64,000 nucleotides of DNA from CAVTWS01 sp963738445 (GTDB lineage Bacteria > Actinomycetota > Acidimicrobiia > Acidimicrobiales > SHLQ01). Below are positions 18,775-26,834 of the stretch, piece by piece. Made by a program: the position numbers and the translations under genes. The notes beneath the pieces were generated by a model that was not told where the DNA came from, ran no database searches, and saw only the letters and a list, made by a program, of their open reading frames with translations. The number at the start of each line of letters is the position of its first letter. The stretch's first letter is position 1. The DNA lies in contig CAVTWS010000001.1 of assembly GCA_963738445.1 (NCBI GenBank), positions 62,001 through 126,000 of the forward strand. The letters are read 5' to 3'.

Positions 18775-18952
18775 GGTGCCGAGGGGCGATGGTCGGCTCG
18801 TCACCGCGGGGATCGGGCCGGGATGGTCACGACGGGACCATAATCGCCTCCCTGCGGGCTCTGAGATCACCGGACGCAAGCGGCGCCCGAGACGCAACAA
18901 CCCGGTGATCTGAGCCGACCGACCCTGGTCGGTCCTATCGGCGTGAGCGAGG

Positions 18953-19855
18953 ATGGGCGCGATGGGAGCAGGAGTAGCGGTGATGGCAGGTTTCGCGATC
19001 GTGTCCGCGTTCGTCCTGCTGGTCGGTTGGTCGGCGCGACCGTCTCGCCGAACCGAGGAGATCATCGATCTCCGAGACGACGTGGTCGCGGAGAGCATCG
19101 ATCTCCGAGACGACGTGGCCGCACGCCTATCGGAGACCGATGTCGTCATCCGGCGGGTGGTGGTGGGCGAGAACGGTCATGCCGTCGACCGGCAGCGCCG
19201 TACGTTCGACTCGACGACGTCGGGTCTGTCCGTCGGGCCGTCGTTGCGCATCCGGCACCGGATCGACGAGGTGCTCGGCCGCACCGGTATGCCGGCCCAG
19301 GCGACGACGCTGTTGATCGTCGCCGCCGGCCGCCCGTCGACCGACGATTCCGGATCGGGCCATGGACTGGTGGCCTTCGCCAGCGCTGACGAATCCGCCC
19401 GACCGTTTCGCGACTGGTACCCGATCGACACCGGCGCCCTCCTCGAGGTCCCGGTCAGCGCGACGACGGACCTCGGTGGCGTGATCGACGTCGTGGCGGA
19501 CGCGGTCGGATCGGAAACCCGTCGGGCCGGCCCGATCGTGGCCGAGGGCCGGGTGTTGCCCCGCCCCGCCAACCGGTTGCTCGTCATCGGCCAGGCCCTC
19601 GCGTCGGCGCTCGCTGACGCGCGCTGGTTGGACGGCGACGACGGACTGATCGATGCCATGGCGTGCGTCGGCATCGTCGCACCGTTCGTCGAGGCCTCCG
19701 GCGAGACGGGGGTGCAACTCGTCGTGGCGGCCATGTCGGACCACCGGGCGACCGGCGTCAAGGTGGCGCGGAACGTCGCGGTCTCTGCGGTGCACGAGAT
19801 GGTCGCAGACCTGCCCCGCTCCGACCTGTCGATGCGGCACGAACCGAGCGTCTGA
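18953..19855 (+). CDS. Unrecognised membrane-anchored protein
   Basis: 300 residues. One N-terminal hydrophobic segment (about residues 10-27) is followed by a soluble region with no family I can name. Near residues 35-60 an 11-residue unit (IDLRDDV) is duplicated in tandem, caused by a 33-bp DNA repeat. The rest mixes strands and helices, with TLLIVAAGRPSTDDSG and RLLVIGQALASALADARW. It may be a single-pass protein facing either side of the membrane. The start is ATG 18953 or ATG 18962; a TATCGG sequence lies close upstream. It is followed by a leaderless hydrolase gene, so co-transcription is uncertain. Confidence 0.5.
   Translation: MGAMGAGVAVMAGFAIVSAFVLLVGWSARPSRRTEEIIDLRDDVVAESIDLRDDVAARLSETDVVIRRVVVGENGHAVDRQRRTFDSTTSGLSVGPSLRIRHRIDEVLGRTGMPAQATTLLIVAAGRPSTDDSGSGHGLVAFASADESARPFRDWYPIDTGALLEVPVSATTDLGGVIDVVADAVGSETRRAGPIVAEGRVLPRPANRLLVIGQALASALADARWLDGDDGLIDAMACVGIVAPFVEASGETGVQLVVAAMSDHRATGVKVARNVAVSAVHEMVADLPRSDLSMRHEPSV
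19063..19119. repeat. 33-bp in-frame tandem duplication
   Basis: CATCGATCTCCGAGACGACG occurs at 19063 and 19096, exactly 33 bp apart, duplicating 11 residues in the unknown anchored protein. The copies are nearly identical, so the duplication is probably recent. Confidence 0.85.
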
Positions 19856-19857
19856 CC

Positions 19858-19863
19858 TACCCT
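19858..19863 (+). promoter_or_regulatory. -10 box TACCCT of a leaderless promoter
   Basis: TACCCT lies 8 nt before GTG 19872 of the alpha/beta hydrolase gene and overlaps the end of the preceding gene's 3' region. No ribosome-binding site is present between the box and the start. Confidence 0.55.
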
Positions 19864-19871
19864 GCGGCGCC

Positions 19872-20780
19872 GTGCGAGTCGACATCCAGTTTCCCGGCCA
19901 CGGTGGAGTGACCCTTCGGGGCCGGCTCTACTTCCCCGATGATGCTGCCGGTCCGTTCCCCGGCGTCGTCATGGCCCATGGCTTCTCCGCCACGCGGACC
20001 ATGGCGCTCGACGCGTATGCGCAGCGCTTCGCCGATGTCGGATTGGCGGTCCTGGCCTATGACCACCGGAACCTGGGCGCCAGCGACGGCGAGCCGCGCC
20101 AGGAGATCAACCCGTGGGCCCAGACCCGCGATTTCCTCCGGGCGGTCGACTGGTTGGGGGCCCGGGTCGAAGTCGACGCCGAGCGCATCGGGTTGTGGGG
20201 TTCCAGCTATAGCGGCGGCGAGGTGGTCGTGGCCGCCGCCGCCGATCGGCGGGTCCGGGCGGTCGTGGCCAACGTGCCGTTCGTCGGACTTCCCGGCGTC
20301 GACTACTCGACCGACCTCGACGCCCGTGCCGACGCCCTTCTCGCAGCCCTCGCCGACTCCTCGGCGGCGAGCCCGGCGGACACGGTCGACGACGTGCTCG
20401 GTCCGTTCGCCGTCGTCGACGAGGAGGGCGTCGACCTGCCGGCGTTCCTGAACGATCCCGCGGCGCCACCCTGGTTCCTGGGTGAGGGCCGCCGCCCGGG
20501 CAGCGGCTGGGTGAACCGGGTGACGGTCGCCGGGATCCGGTCGACTCCGTCGTGGGATCCCGGGGTGTGCGTGCACCGCGTGGCCCCCACCCCCCTCCTG
20601 CTGCTCGTGGCCCTGGAGGACGCGCTGGTCGATGCGGAGATCGCCATCGCCGCGCACGCTCGCGCCGGCTCGACCGCCGAGATCGTGTTCCTGGAGGGCC
20701 ACCACTTCGCGCCCTACTCCGGCGCCGGCTTCGACCGGGCGGCGGGCGCCGCCGCCGACTGGTTCCTGCGCGGGCTGTAG
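19872..20780 (+). CDS. Alpha/beta hydrolase
   Basis: 302 residues with the alpha/beta hydrolase fold. VVMAHGFSATRTMALD provides the oxyanion-hole strand, DHRNLGASDGE is the conserved loop, WGSSYSGGEV contains the nucleophile serine in a G-x-S-x-S-G context, and EGHHFAPYSG near the end carries the catalytic histidine. The Asp is likely in LVALEDALVD. The mix of features lies between dienelactone hydrolase-like and peptidase S15/CocE-like proteins; the substrate is unknown. GTG 19872 is chosen because a -10 box sits 8 nt upstream, implying a leaderless message. It precedes the ABC exporter, which has its own promoter. Confidence 0.8.
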   Translation: MRVDIQFPGHGGVTLRGRLYFPDDAAGPFPGVVMAHGFSATRTMALDAYAQRFADVGLAVLAYDHRNLGASDGEPRQEINPWAQTRDFLRAVDWLGARVEVDAERIGLWGSSYSGGEVVVAAAADRRVRAVVANVPFVGLPGVDYSTDLDARADALLAALADSSAASPADTVDDVLGPFAVVDEEGVDLPAFLNDPAAPPWFLGEGRRPGSGWVNRVTVAGIRSTPSWDPGVCVHRVAPTPLLLLVALEDALVDAEIAIAAHARAGSTAEIVFLEGHHFAPYSGAGFDRAAGAAADWFLRGL

Positions 20781-20822
20781 CCAGACCTGCCTCACGACCA
20801 CGGAGCCGTCGACACCATCCTC

Positions 20823-20828
20823 TAGCCT
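20823..20828 (+). promoter_or_regulatory. -10 box TAGCCT of a leaderless promoter
   Basis: TAGCCT ends 7 nt before GTG 20836, the first codon of the ABC ATPase gene. It fixes the start against a longer in-frame extension from 20632. Confidence 0.6.
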
Positions 20829-20835
20829 GCTCGGC

Positions 20836-21754
<919 letters not shown>

Positions 21755-21771
<17 letters not shown>

Positions 21772-22612
21772 CGTCGCCGACCCCCAGGTGTGGCCGTCGC
21801 CGGGCGTCCTGCTGCTCGCCCAGATCCGGCATCAGAACCGACTGTTCTGGCGGAGCCGAGTGGCCGCCGTCTTCACTCTCGCCTTCCCGCTCATGCTCCT
21901 CGTCCTGCTCAACGCGTTGCTCGACTACTCCTTCGACGTCGGCGACGGGGAAGTCGATGTCTCCCAGCTCTACGTGCCGGCACTCGGGGTGTTCACCGCG
22001 GTGTCGGCCACCTACACCGGTCTGATCATGCAGACGGCGATGTCGCGCGAGTTGGGCGTGTTGAAGAGGGTCCGGGGCACGCCGATGCCCCCCGGGCTGT
22101 ACCTCGGTGGCCTGGTCGGCTCGTCGATCTGGATCGCCGCCCTCGGGACCTCCTTCATGGTGTTGGTCGGCTGGCTCGTCTACGACTTCGAGATCGACGC
22201 CGCCCGCCTGCCCGCCGCGGTCCTCGCCTTCGCGGTCGGCGTGGCCACGTTCTCGGCGCTGGGCCTGGCCGTGTCCGGTCTCGCCTCCGACGGTCGATCG
22301 GCCTCGGCGTTGGCCAACTTCACGCTCCTTCCGGCCGCGTTCTTGTCCGGGGTGTTCGTGCCGCTGGAGGATCCGCCCCGATGGCTGGCGCTTCTCGGGG
22401 ACGTCTTGCCGTTGAAGCCCTTCGTCCGGGCGTTCGACGCCGCGTTCAACCCCAACGTCGACCGACCCGGCATCGCCGGTGGACGTCTGGCGGTGATGGC
22501 CGTGTGGCTGGTGATCGGCGTGGTCCTGGCGACCCGCACGTTCCGCTGGATGCCGGCCGCGGGCGGTGGCAGTGCTACTCGCAGGCGGGCTGGTAGGGCA
22601 CGGCGACGGTGA
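21755..22612 (+). CDS. ABC-2 type transporter permease
   Basis: 285 residues with six membrane helices, including AVFTLAFPLMLLVLLNALLD and the ABC-2 block SALGLAVSGLASDGRSASAL followed by LPAAFLSGVFVPLEDPP, which is very typical of DrrB/YadH-like permeases. ATG 21755 or 21764 lies inside the end of the ATPase gene, so translation is coupled. The last 38 nt overlap the 3' end of the oppositely oriented lipoprotein gene, leaving no room for a terminator between them. Confidence 0.88.
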
Positions 22613-23306
22613 CGATCGGCGCGTCGACCGAAGGTTCGTCCGACATCAGCGTGAAGCGGTCGTCGCCCGCGAAGGCGATGAGGAAAAGCTCGTCGTCGAC
22701 GGTGACCGGCAGGCCGAGCTGAATCTCGATCTCGGTCATCGGGTCACCGAACTGAAGCTCACCCGGGAGGTCGAACTCGTCGGGCGCCGGGCCCCCGACC
22801 GCATCGCCCTCGGCGCGATACCACCAGGACTGGAGGACACCGGGGTCGGCCTCGTCCGAACGGGTGAAGTACGTGTTCAACCCGCCCCACTGGACGTAGC
22901 GCTCGTTCACCGCATCGCCGTCGAGGGGGCAGCCGACCTCCCACCCGTCGTCGGAGCTGGGGGCACCGAAGCGATCGATGAGCGCCGTGATCGCCTGCTC
23001 GGTCTCGGTCCCGATGGCCACTCCGTCGAGGGTGAGGTCCTCGACCCCGATGCCGGTGGGGAGCGGCAGCGCCGTGGTCGTGGCCTCGGTCGACTCGGAG
23101 GTCGTGGTGGTCTCGACGGTCGTGGTGGTCTCGACGGCTACGGCCGTGCTGGTCGTCTCGGACACGACGGTGGTCTCCTCCTCCACGGTGGAGGTGCTGG
23201 AGTCGGTGGCCGTCGCGGTGTCCGTGTCGTCGTCGTCACCGCAGGCCGCGGCGGCCATGACAAGGACCAGGGAGAGGCCGAGGACGGATCGGTGCAGGCG
23301 CGACAT
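22575..23306 (-). CDS. Putative lipoprotein with Thr-rich linker
   Basis: 243 residues. A signal peptide with lipobox AAAC at residues 20-23 is followed by the acidic DDDD and a linker of about 50 residues rich in Thr, Glu and Ser, then a globular domain with GCPLDGDAVNERYVQWGGLN and DPMTEIEIQLGLPVTVDD. Two cysteines (in VGCPL and in the C-terminal PACE) could form a disulfide. The domain resembles uncharacterised actinobacterial lipoproteins, and its role outside the membrane is unknown. The start is ATG 23306 with TACGCT 6 nt upstream (leaderless). Its 3' end overlaps the ABC permease gene tail to tail. Confidence 0.7.
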   Translation of the reverse strand: MSRLHRSVLGLSLVLVMAAAACGDDDDTDTATATDSSTSTVEEETTVVSETTSTAVAVETTTTVETTTTSESTEATTTALPLPTGIGVEDLTLDGVAIGTETEQAITALIDRFGAPSSDDGWEVGCPLDGDAVNERYVQWGGLNTYFTRSDEADPGVLQSWWYRAEGDAVGGPAPDEFDLPGELQFGDPMTEIEIQLGLPVTVDDELFLIAFAGDDRFTLMSDEPSVDAPIVTVAVPYQPACE

Positions 23307-23312
23307 CGGGTC

Positions 23313-23318
23313 AGCGTA
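23313..23318 (-). promoter_or_regulatory. -10 box TACGCT of a leaderless promoter
   Basis: Read on the minus strand, TACGCT is followed by GACCCG and then ATG 23306, a 6-nt spacing. No ribosome-binding site is visible. Confidence 0.6.
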
Positions 23319-23365
23319 GAACGCCTCACCGTCGATGTGGAGGAGCCCCCGACCCGCGGGAGCCG

Positions 23366-24097
23366 TCAGTCGGCTCGGGTCACGACGGCTCGATCGATGG
23401 TGAGCGAGGAGCCCAGCAGCTCGGAGTTGGGGACGGTGAGGTGGCGACCGGCGCTGATCTCGAGCTCGACGGCGACCGCGTGCACGGAGACGACACGGCC
23501 GGATCTGCCGTTGACGGTCACGGTGTCACCCGGCCCGAGCAGGCGACGCAACGCCCGGCCCGCCGCGACCTCGGCCGAGACCTGACGCGAACCCAGGCCG
23601 ACCACCAGGGCGCCGGCCGCGGCGACGCCGAAGAACAGCGCCGCGGCCAGCAAGGTGAGGATGGTGGTGTCGACCCCCACCTGGTTGGCGGCGATGAGGC
23701 CCGCGGCCGCCATGACCGACCCCTTGGCGAGGGGGACGACTCGGGCCCGGAGGGACGGCGACACGTGCCCGAGCGATCGGTCCAGGATCGTGGCGAGGAA
23801 GGTGCCGGCCACGTTCGCCATGATCAGCACGATGGCCGCCGACAGCACCTTCGGCGTGTAGTCGATGACCTGGGTGTCGAGATCATCGAGCGCATCGGGG
23901 CTGACGAAACCGAGGGCGACGATCAGGCCGATGATCATGGCGACGGAGAACGCCAGGCTGGCGAGCGGACCGGCCGAGCTCCGCAGCGCCTCGGGCCGTT
24001 GAGGAGCGCTCAGGAGACGTCGGGCCACTCGGGCCAGGACACCGCCGACGATGATGCCGGCGGCCACTGCGATACCGGCCGCAAGCCAGTCGTTCAT
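23366..24097 (-). CDS. Small MscS-like mechanosensitive channel protein
   Basis: 243 residues with four membrane helices and a short beta domain. The segment LLAAALFFGVAAAGALVVGLG resembles the pore-lining TM3 with its alternating small residues, and GPGDTVTVNGRSGRVVSV then VPNSELLG match the MscS beta domain. It is shorter than E. coli MscS (286 residues) and lacks the C-terminal mixed domain. Such channels open under membrane tension to release solutes. Its ATG overlaps the stop of an anti-sigma-factor-like gene (ATGA), placing it in a coupled sigma/anti-sigma operon, which suggests a link to envelope or osmotic stress. Confidence 0.75.
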   Translation of the reverse strand: MNDWLAAGIAVAAGIIVGGVLARVARRLLSAPQRPEALRSSAGPLASLAFSVAMIIGLIVALGFVSPDALDDLDTQVIDYTPKVLSAAIVLIMANVAGTFLATILDRSLGHVSPSLRARVVPLAKGSVMAAAGLIAANQVGVDTTILTLLAAALFFGVAAAGALVVGLGSRQVSAEVAAGRALRRLLGPGDTVTVNGRSGRVVSVHAVAVELEISAGRHLTVPNSELLGSSLTIDRAVVTRAD

Positions 24098-24417
24098 TCG
24101 TCCTCACCCAGCTCGGATTCAGTTGGCCTGAACAATGTGCGGGCAGTCTCCCACGGAAGTCCCATCAACTCGAACAGCAGCTTCAGATCGTCCCGGGACG
24201 AGATGGCGTCGACGAGGCGGGCCTCCAGGCGGGGCACCAGCTGATCCGGCGGTGCCAACACGGTCTCGAGGGCGTAGCGCACGTCGGACACGGGCGGAGC
24301 GAGGTCTTCGAGGCGGTTGGCGCAGCGCCGGCACGTCGTCACGTGACGGTCGATCGAGGCGTCGGTGCCGTCGAGCCATTGCCGCAACCGGCGGGAGGTG
24401 GGGTGGGCGATCTTCAT
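24094..24417 (-). CDS. Putative zinc-finger anti-sigma factor
   Basis: 107 residues. The N-terminal half contains ASIDRHVTTCRRCANRLED, an H-x3-C-x2-C zinc-binding pattern of anti-sigma (ZAS/zf-HC2) proteins. The C-terminal half is helical and has no membrane segment, so this would be a soluble anti-sigma factor, perhaps redox-responsive. ATG 24417 overlaps the sigma gene's stop by the sequence ATGA, and its own stop overlaps the channel gene the same way. The partnership with the ECF sigma factor is inferred from this coupling. Confidence 0.7.
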   Translation of the reverse strand: MKIAHPTSRRLRQWLDGTDASIDRHVTTCRRCANRLEDLAPPVSDVRYALETVLAPPDQLVPRLEARLVDAISSRDDLKLLFELMGLPWETARTLFRPTESELGEDE

Positions 24418-25022
24418 GATCTCCACCCTTCGAGCGCATCGGCGAGGACCCGCCGCGCTCGCAGCAATCTTGTCTTCACCGTGGGCAGCGGCACCTTGAG
24501 CAGCCCGGCGATCTCCTCGTAGCTCAGACCTTCGATCTCGCGCAGCACGACGATGCTGCGGCTCAACTCGTCGAGGGATTCGAGGGCGACCTCGAACGCA
24601 TCGACCGACAGCCGCGCCTCGACCCTCTGCTCCACCCGGTCGGCGGGTCGGGTCGGGGCGTGGGGGAGCTCGGCGGGATCGAAGGACTCGTCCCGTCGGC
24701 GTCGAAGGGTCGACACGGCAGTGTTGTGGGTGATCCGGAGCACCCAGTTGCGCAACGGGGCATCGCCCCGGAACGTGGGCAGCGCCTGCCAGGCCCGGAG
24801 CAACGCGTCCTGGGTGACATCTTCGGCGAGGTCGTGGTCACGCACGACCGACAGGGCGACCCGGTACATGGCGGGGGAGTGCTCGTGGAGCAGGGCCGCC
24901 AGCTGTTCGGGCGGTGTCTGAGCGAAGAAGGCCGCATCCCGGTGGGGGCCGGGACCTTCGAGGTCGGGCTCGGGAAGCCGCGGCGAAGGCTCAACGCCCG
25001 ATGAGGCCACCCGGCCGGACAT
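24414..25022 (-). CDS. ECF-type RNA polymerase sigma factor
   Basis: About 202 residues. Region 2 is clear in YRVALSVVRDHDLAEDVTQD followed by ALLRAWQALPTFRGDAPLRN (with WVLRITHN), and region 4 in LDELSRSIVVLREIEGLS then YEEIAGLLKVPLPTVKTRLL, the helix-turn-helix for the -35 element. Regions 1.1 and 3 are missing, as in extracytoplasmic-function factors. The start is not certain: ATG 25022 (MSGRVASSG) is used, while ATG 25115 would add 31 residues. It heads a coupled operon with an anti-sigma factor and an MscS-like channel, so it probably answers an envelope stress signal. Confidence 0.88.
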   Translation of the reverse strand: MSGRVASSGVEPSPRLPEPDLEGPGPHRDAAFFAQTPPEQLAALLHEHSPAMYRVALSVVRDHDLAEDVTQDALLRAWQALPTFRGDAPLRNWVLRITHNTAVSTLRRRRDESFDPAELPHAPTRPADRVEQRVEARLSVDAFEVALESLDELSRSIVVLREIEGLSYEEIAGLLKVPLPTVKTRLLRARRVLADALEGWRS

Positions 25023-25411
25023 GGGCACGAGATGGATGATCGGAGGCGACCGGCGAAGGGTCGGTACACCGGCGGGAGCGGCCCCCCAACCCAGTCGCGC
25101 CAGGACCTCCGTCATGGGAGGAGGGACGTTCGGTGCCGCACCAAAGTCGCGTCGCGAATAGAGTTCCGAAAATTCTCTCTCCAGCCGCGACTTCTCGGAA
25201 CGCCGGGGCGTCTGGATCTCTGCAACGGAGGGATGCGGGTCACAAGGGTGGCGGACATCACGCTCCGATCGGTCGCCATCAGGCTTCGGCTTGAGCGATA
25301 GGCGCCAGCCGGCGGCGGGTCTCTCCCGCCCCCCGCCGCCGGCTGGATGCTGAACGTGAGGGAGGCGGCCCCGAATCCGCGCCGCGAGAGCGCCCATGCG
25401 GTGCTGACGCG
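25023..25411. other. Upstream region of the sigma operon
   Basis: No gene is recognised here. If the sigma gene starts at 25115, part of this stretch is coding. On the minus strand GGAAC at 25163-25167 recalls the -35 element of many ECF sigma factors and could serve autoregulation, but no matching -10 element is convincing. The long hairpin at 25305-25346 separates the region from the PIG-L gene. Confidence 0.35.
25305..25346. terminator. Strong 15-bp GC hairpin between PIG-L and sigma genes
   Basis: CCAGCCGGCGGCGGG at 25305-25319 and its exact reverse complement CCCGCCGCCGGCTGG at 25332-25346 enclose a 12-nt loop. No T-run follows on either strand. Lying between the end of the cofC/PIG-L operon and the sigma gene, all on the minus strand, it probably stops transcription from entering the sigma operon. 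Confidence 0.6.
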
Positions 25412-26137
25412 TCACAGCGGGATGCGCCTGAAGGCTTCACCAGCCCGCGCGCCGATCAGTCGCCCAGCTCGGCGCAGGTCGGTCACGATCTGCTCGCGAA
25501 AGGCGGCCTCGGCCCGGCCGTCGTCGTCGTCGTCGGGGATGTTCATGGTGGACAGGAGCTGGCTGCGATGGGCGAGCAGACCCTGCACCTTGAGCTCCTC
25601 GAAGCCGGTGACATCTTCGACGTGATCGGGCTCCTCGCACTCGAAGAGCAGGAGGGTGTCGGGCCGGTGGTGGGGCAGCGTGTGCTCCGGGAAGAAGTGC
25701 GGGTCGCGGGCGGCCACGACGGCGTCGGAGGTCAGCCAGCCGGCGGCGCGATGGTCGGGATGCACCCGCCAGCGCCGCCAGGGGTCGTGGCCGAGGACAA
25801 CATCGGGTCGGTGGTGGCGGATCAGCCGGGCGATCGTACTGGTCCGGGTTTCCGTGACCGTCAGCTCGCCGTCGATCGCCGCGAGGAACGCCACCTCGCC
25901 GGCGCCGCCGAGCCGGCGGGAGGCCTCCCGCTGCTCGGCCTGGCGGGTGGTCACCAGCGACTCCAGATCCGCCGAGCGATCCCACGTCCCTTTCGAACCG
26001 TCGGTGCAGACGACGTGGACGATCTCGCAGCCTGACGAGGCCCACTTCGCAAACGTGGCACCGCAGCCGAACTCGATGTCGTCCGGGTGGGCACACACGG
26101 CCAGGGCTCGTCGGGGCGTGGCCAGGTCGAACCTCAT
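25412..26137 (-). CDS. PIG-L family N-acetylglucosaminyl deacetylase-like protein
   Basis: 241 residues with the PIG-L/LmbE fold. AVCAHPDDIEFGCGAT carries the metal-binding AHPDD, and VHPDHRAAGWLTSDAVVAAR has the second metal site HPDH. Family members are zinc-dependent deacetylases, including MshB and Mca of the mycothiol pathway and enzymes acting on GlcNAc conjugates. Nothing distinguishes the substrate here. ATG 26137 overlaps the stop of cofC (ATGA), so the two are co-translated, an arrangement without an obvious metabolic reason. Confidence 0.85.
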   Translation of the reverse strand: MRFDLATPRRALAVCAHPDDIEFGCGATFAKWASSGCEIVHVVCTDGSKGTWDRSADLESLVTTRQAEQREASRRLGGAGEVAFLAAIDGELTVTETRTSTIARLIRHHRPDVVLGHDPWRRWRVHPDHRAAGWLTSDAVVAARDPHFFPEHTLPHHRPDTLLLFECEEPDHVEDVTGFEELKVQGLLAHRSQLLSTMNIPDDDDDGRAEAAFREQIVTDLRRAGRLIGARAGEAFRRIPL

Positions 26138-26784
26138 GAGGCGCCAGCTTTCCATGTTCGGCGGCGGTCGGGTCGGGCCGGAGTCGGGGGCAGATCGAGG
26201 TCGGCGGGAACGTCGATGTCCCACCCCAGCTCCTCGATCACGAGCTCGTGCCACGGCAACCCGATGCGATGGGTCTCGACCCGGTGGCGCCGCAACGATC
26301 CGGGCCCGTAGGCGAACCGGAAACCGGCCCGGGTGGGCAGGCTGCACACGTTGGTTCCGTCGCCGTGGCGGTCGGGAACGACACAGACCCCGTCGGCACC
26401 GAGCACGACCGAGAGGTCGGTGGCGAGCGGAAGATCGGCGTGGGCGACGATCGCCCGGGCGAATCCCGCGGTGGCGAGATGGGCCACACCCGCCTGCACC
26501 GCGGCGTTGAGGCCGGGCACCGAGCGCCACACGACCGACGCCCCGAGGGACCGAGCCCAGCCCGCCACCCCGTCGTCGTCGCACACGACGAACACCGGAA
26601 GCGGCGCCGCCGCACCGACGACACGGGTCGCGGACTCGTGGGCCAGGGCGGAGCGCTCCGGACCGTCGAGCACCTCGGTGAGGCGGCCCTTCGCCGCCGA
26701 GAACGCCTTCACGGGGATCAGCACCGCCACCGATCCCTCTCCAGGCGAGTCCGGGCAGATGTCAGTGGGGTGAAGCCGGGTCAT
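26134..26784 (-). CDS. cofC: 2-phospho-L-lactate/phosphoenolpyruvate guanylyltransferase of F420 synthesis
   Basis: 216 residues of the CofC/FbiD family, which couples GTP to phosphoenolpyruvate or phospholactate to make the activated precursor for coenzyme F420. Diagnostic blocks are AVLIPVKAFSAAKGRLTEVL (nucleotide-binding start), AIVAHADLPLATD (metal-binding Asp) and VVPDRHGDGTNVCSLP. The length is usual for the family. The start is ATG 26784; a TAAGCT sequence at 26795-26800 lies 10 nt upstream, slightly farther than in other leaderless genes here. The gene shows that this organism makes F420, in keeping with the LLM oxidoreductases in the window. Confidence 0.85.
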   Translation of the reverse strand: MTRLHPTDICPDSPGEGSVAVLIPVKAFSAAKGRLTEVLDGPERSALAHESATRVVGAAAPLPVFVVCDDDGVAGWARSLGASVVWRSVPGLNAAVQAGVAHLATAGFARAIVAHADLPLATDLSVVLGADGVCVVPDRHGDGTNVCSLPTRAGFRFAYGPGSLRRHRVETHRIGLPWHELVIEELGWDIDVPADLDLPPTPARPDRRRTWKAGAS

Positions 26785-26794
26785 GGTGGGCGCC

Positions 26795-26800
26795 AGCTTA
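26795..26800 (-). promoter_or_regulatory. Possible -10 box TAAGCT for cofC
   Basis: TAAGCT on the minus strand ends 10 nt before ATG 26784. The opposite-strand promoter of the next gene lies only 21 nt away, making this a compact divergent promoter region. Confidence 0.4.
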
Positions 26801-26821
26801 CGAACCAGGGCCGGCGACCCA

Positions 26822-26827
26822 TATGGT
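26822..26827 (+). promoter_or_regulatory. -10 box TATGGT of a leaderless promoter
   Basis: TATGGT ends 7 nt before ATG 26835. The ATG at 26823, in the same frame, lies inside the box and so is unlikely to be the start. Confidence 0.6.
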
Positions 26828-26834
26828 GAGCGCC

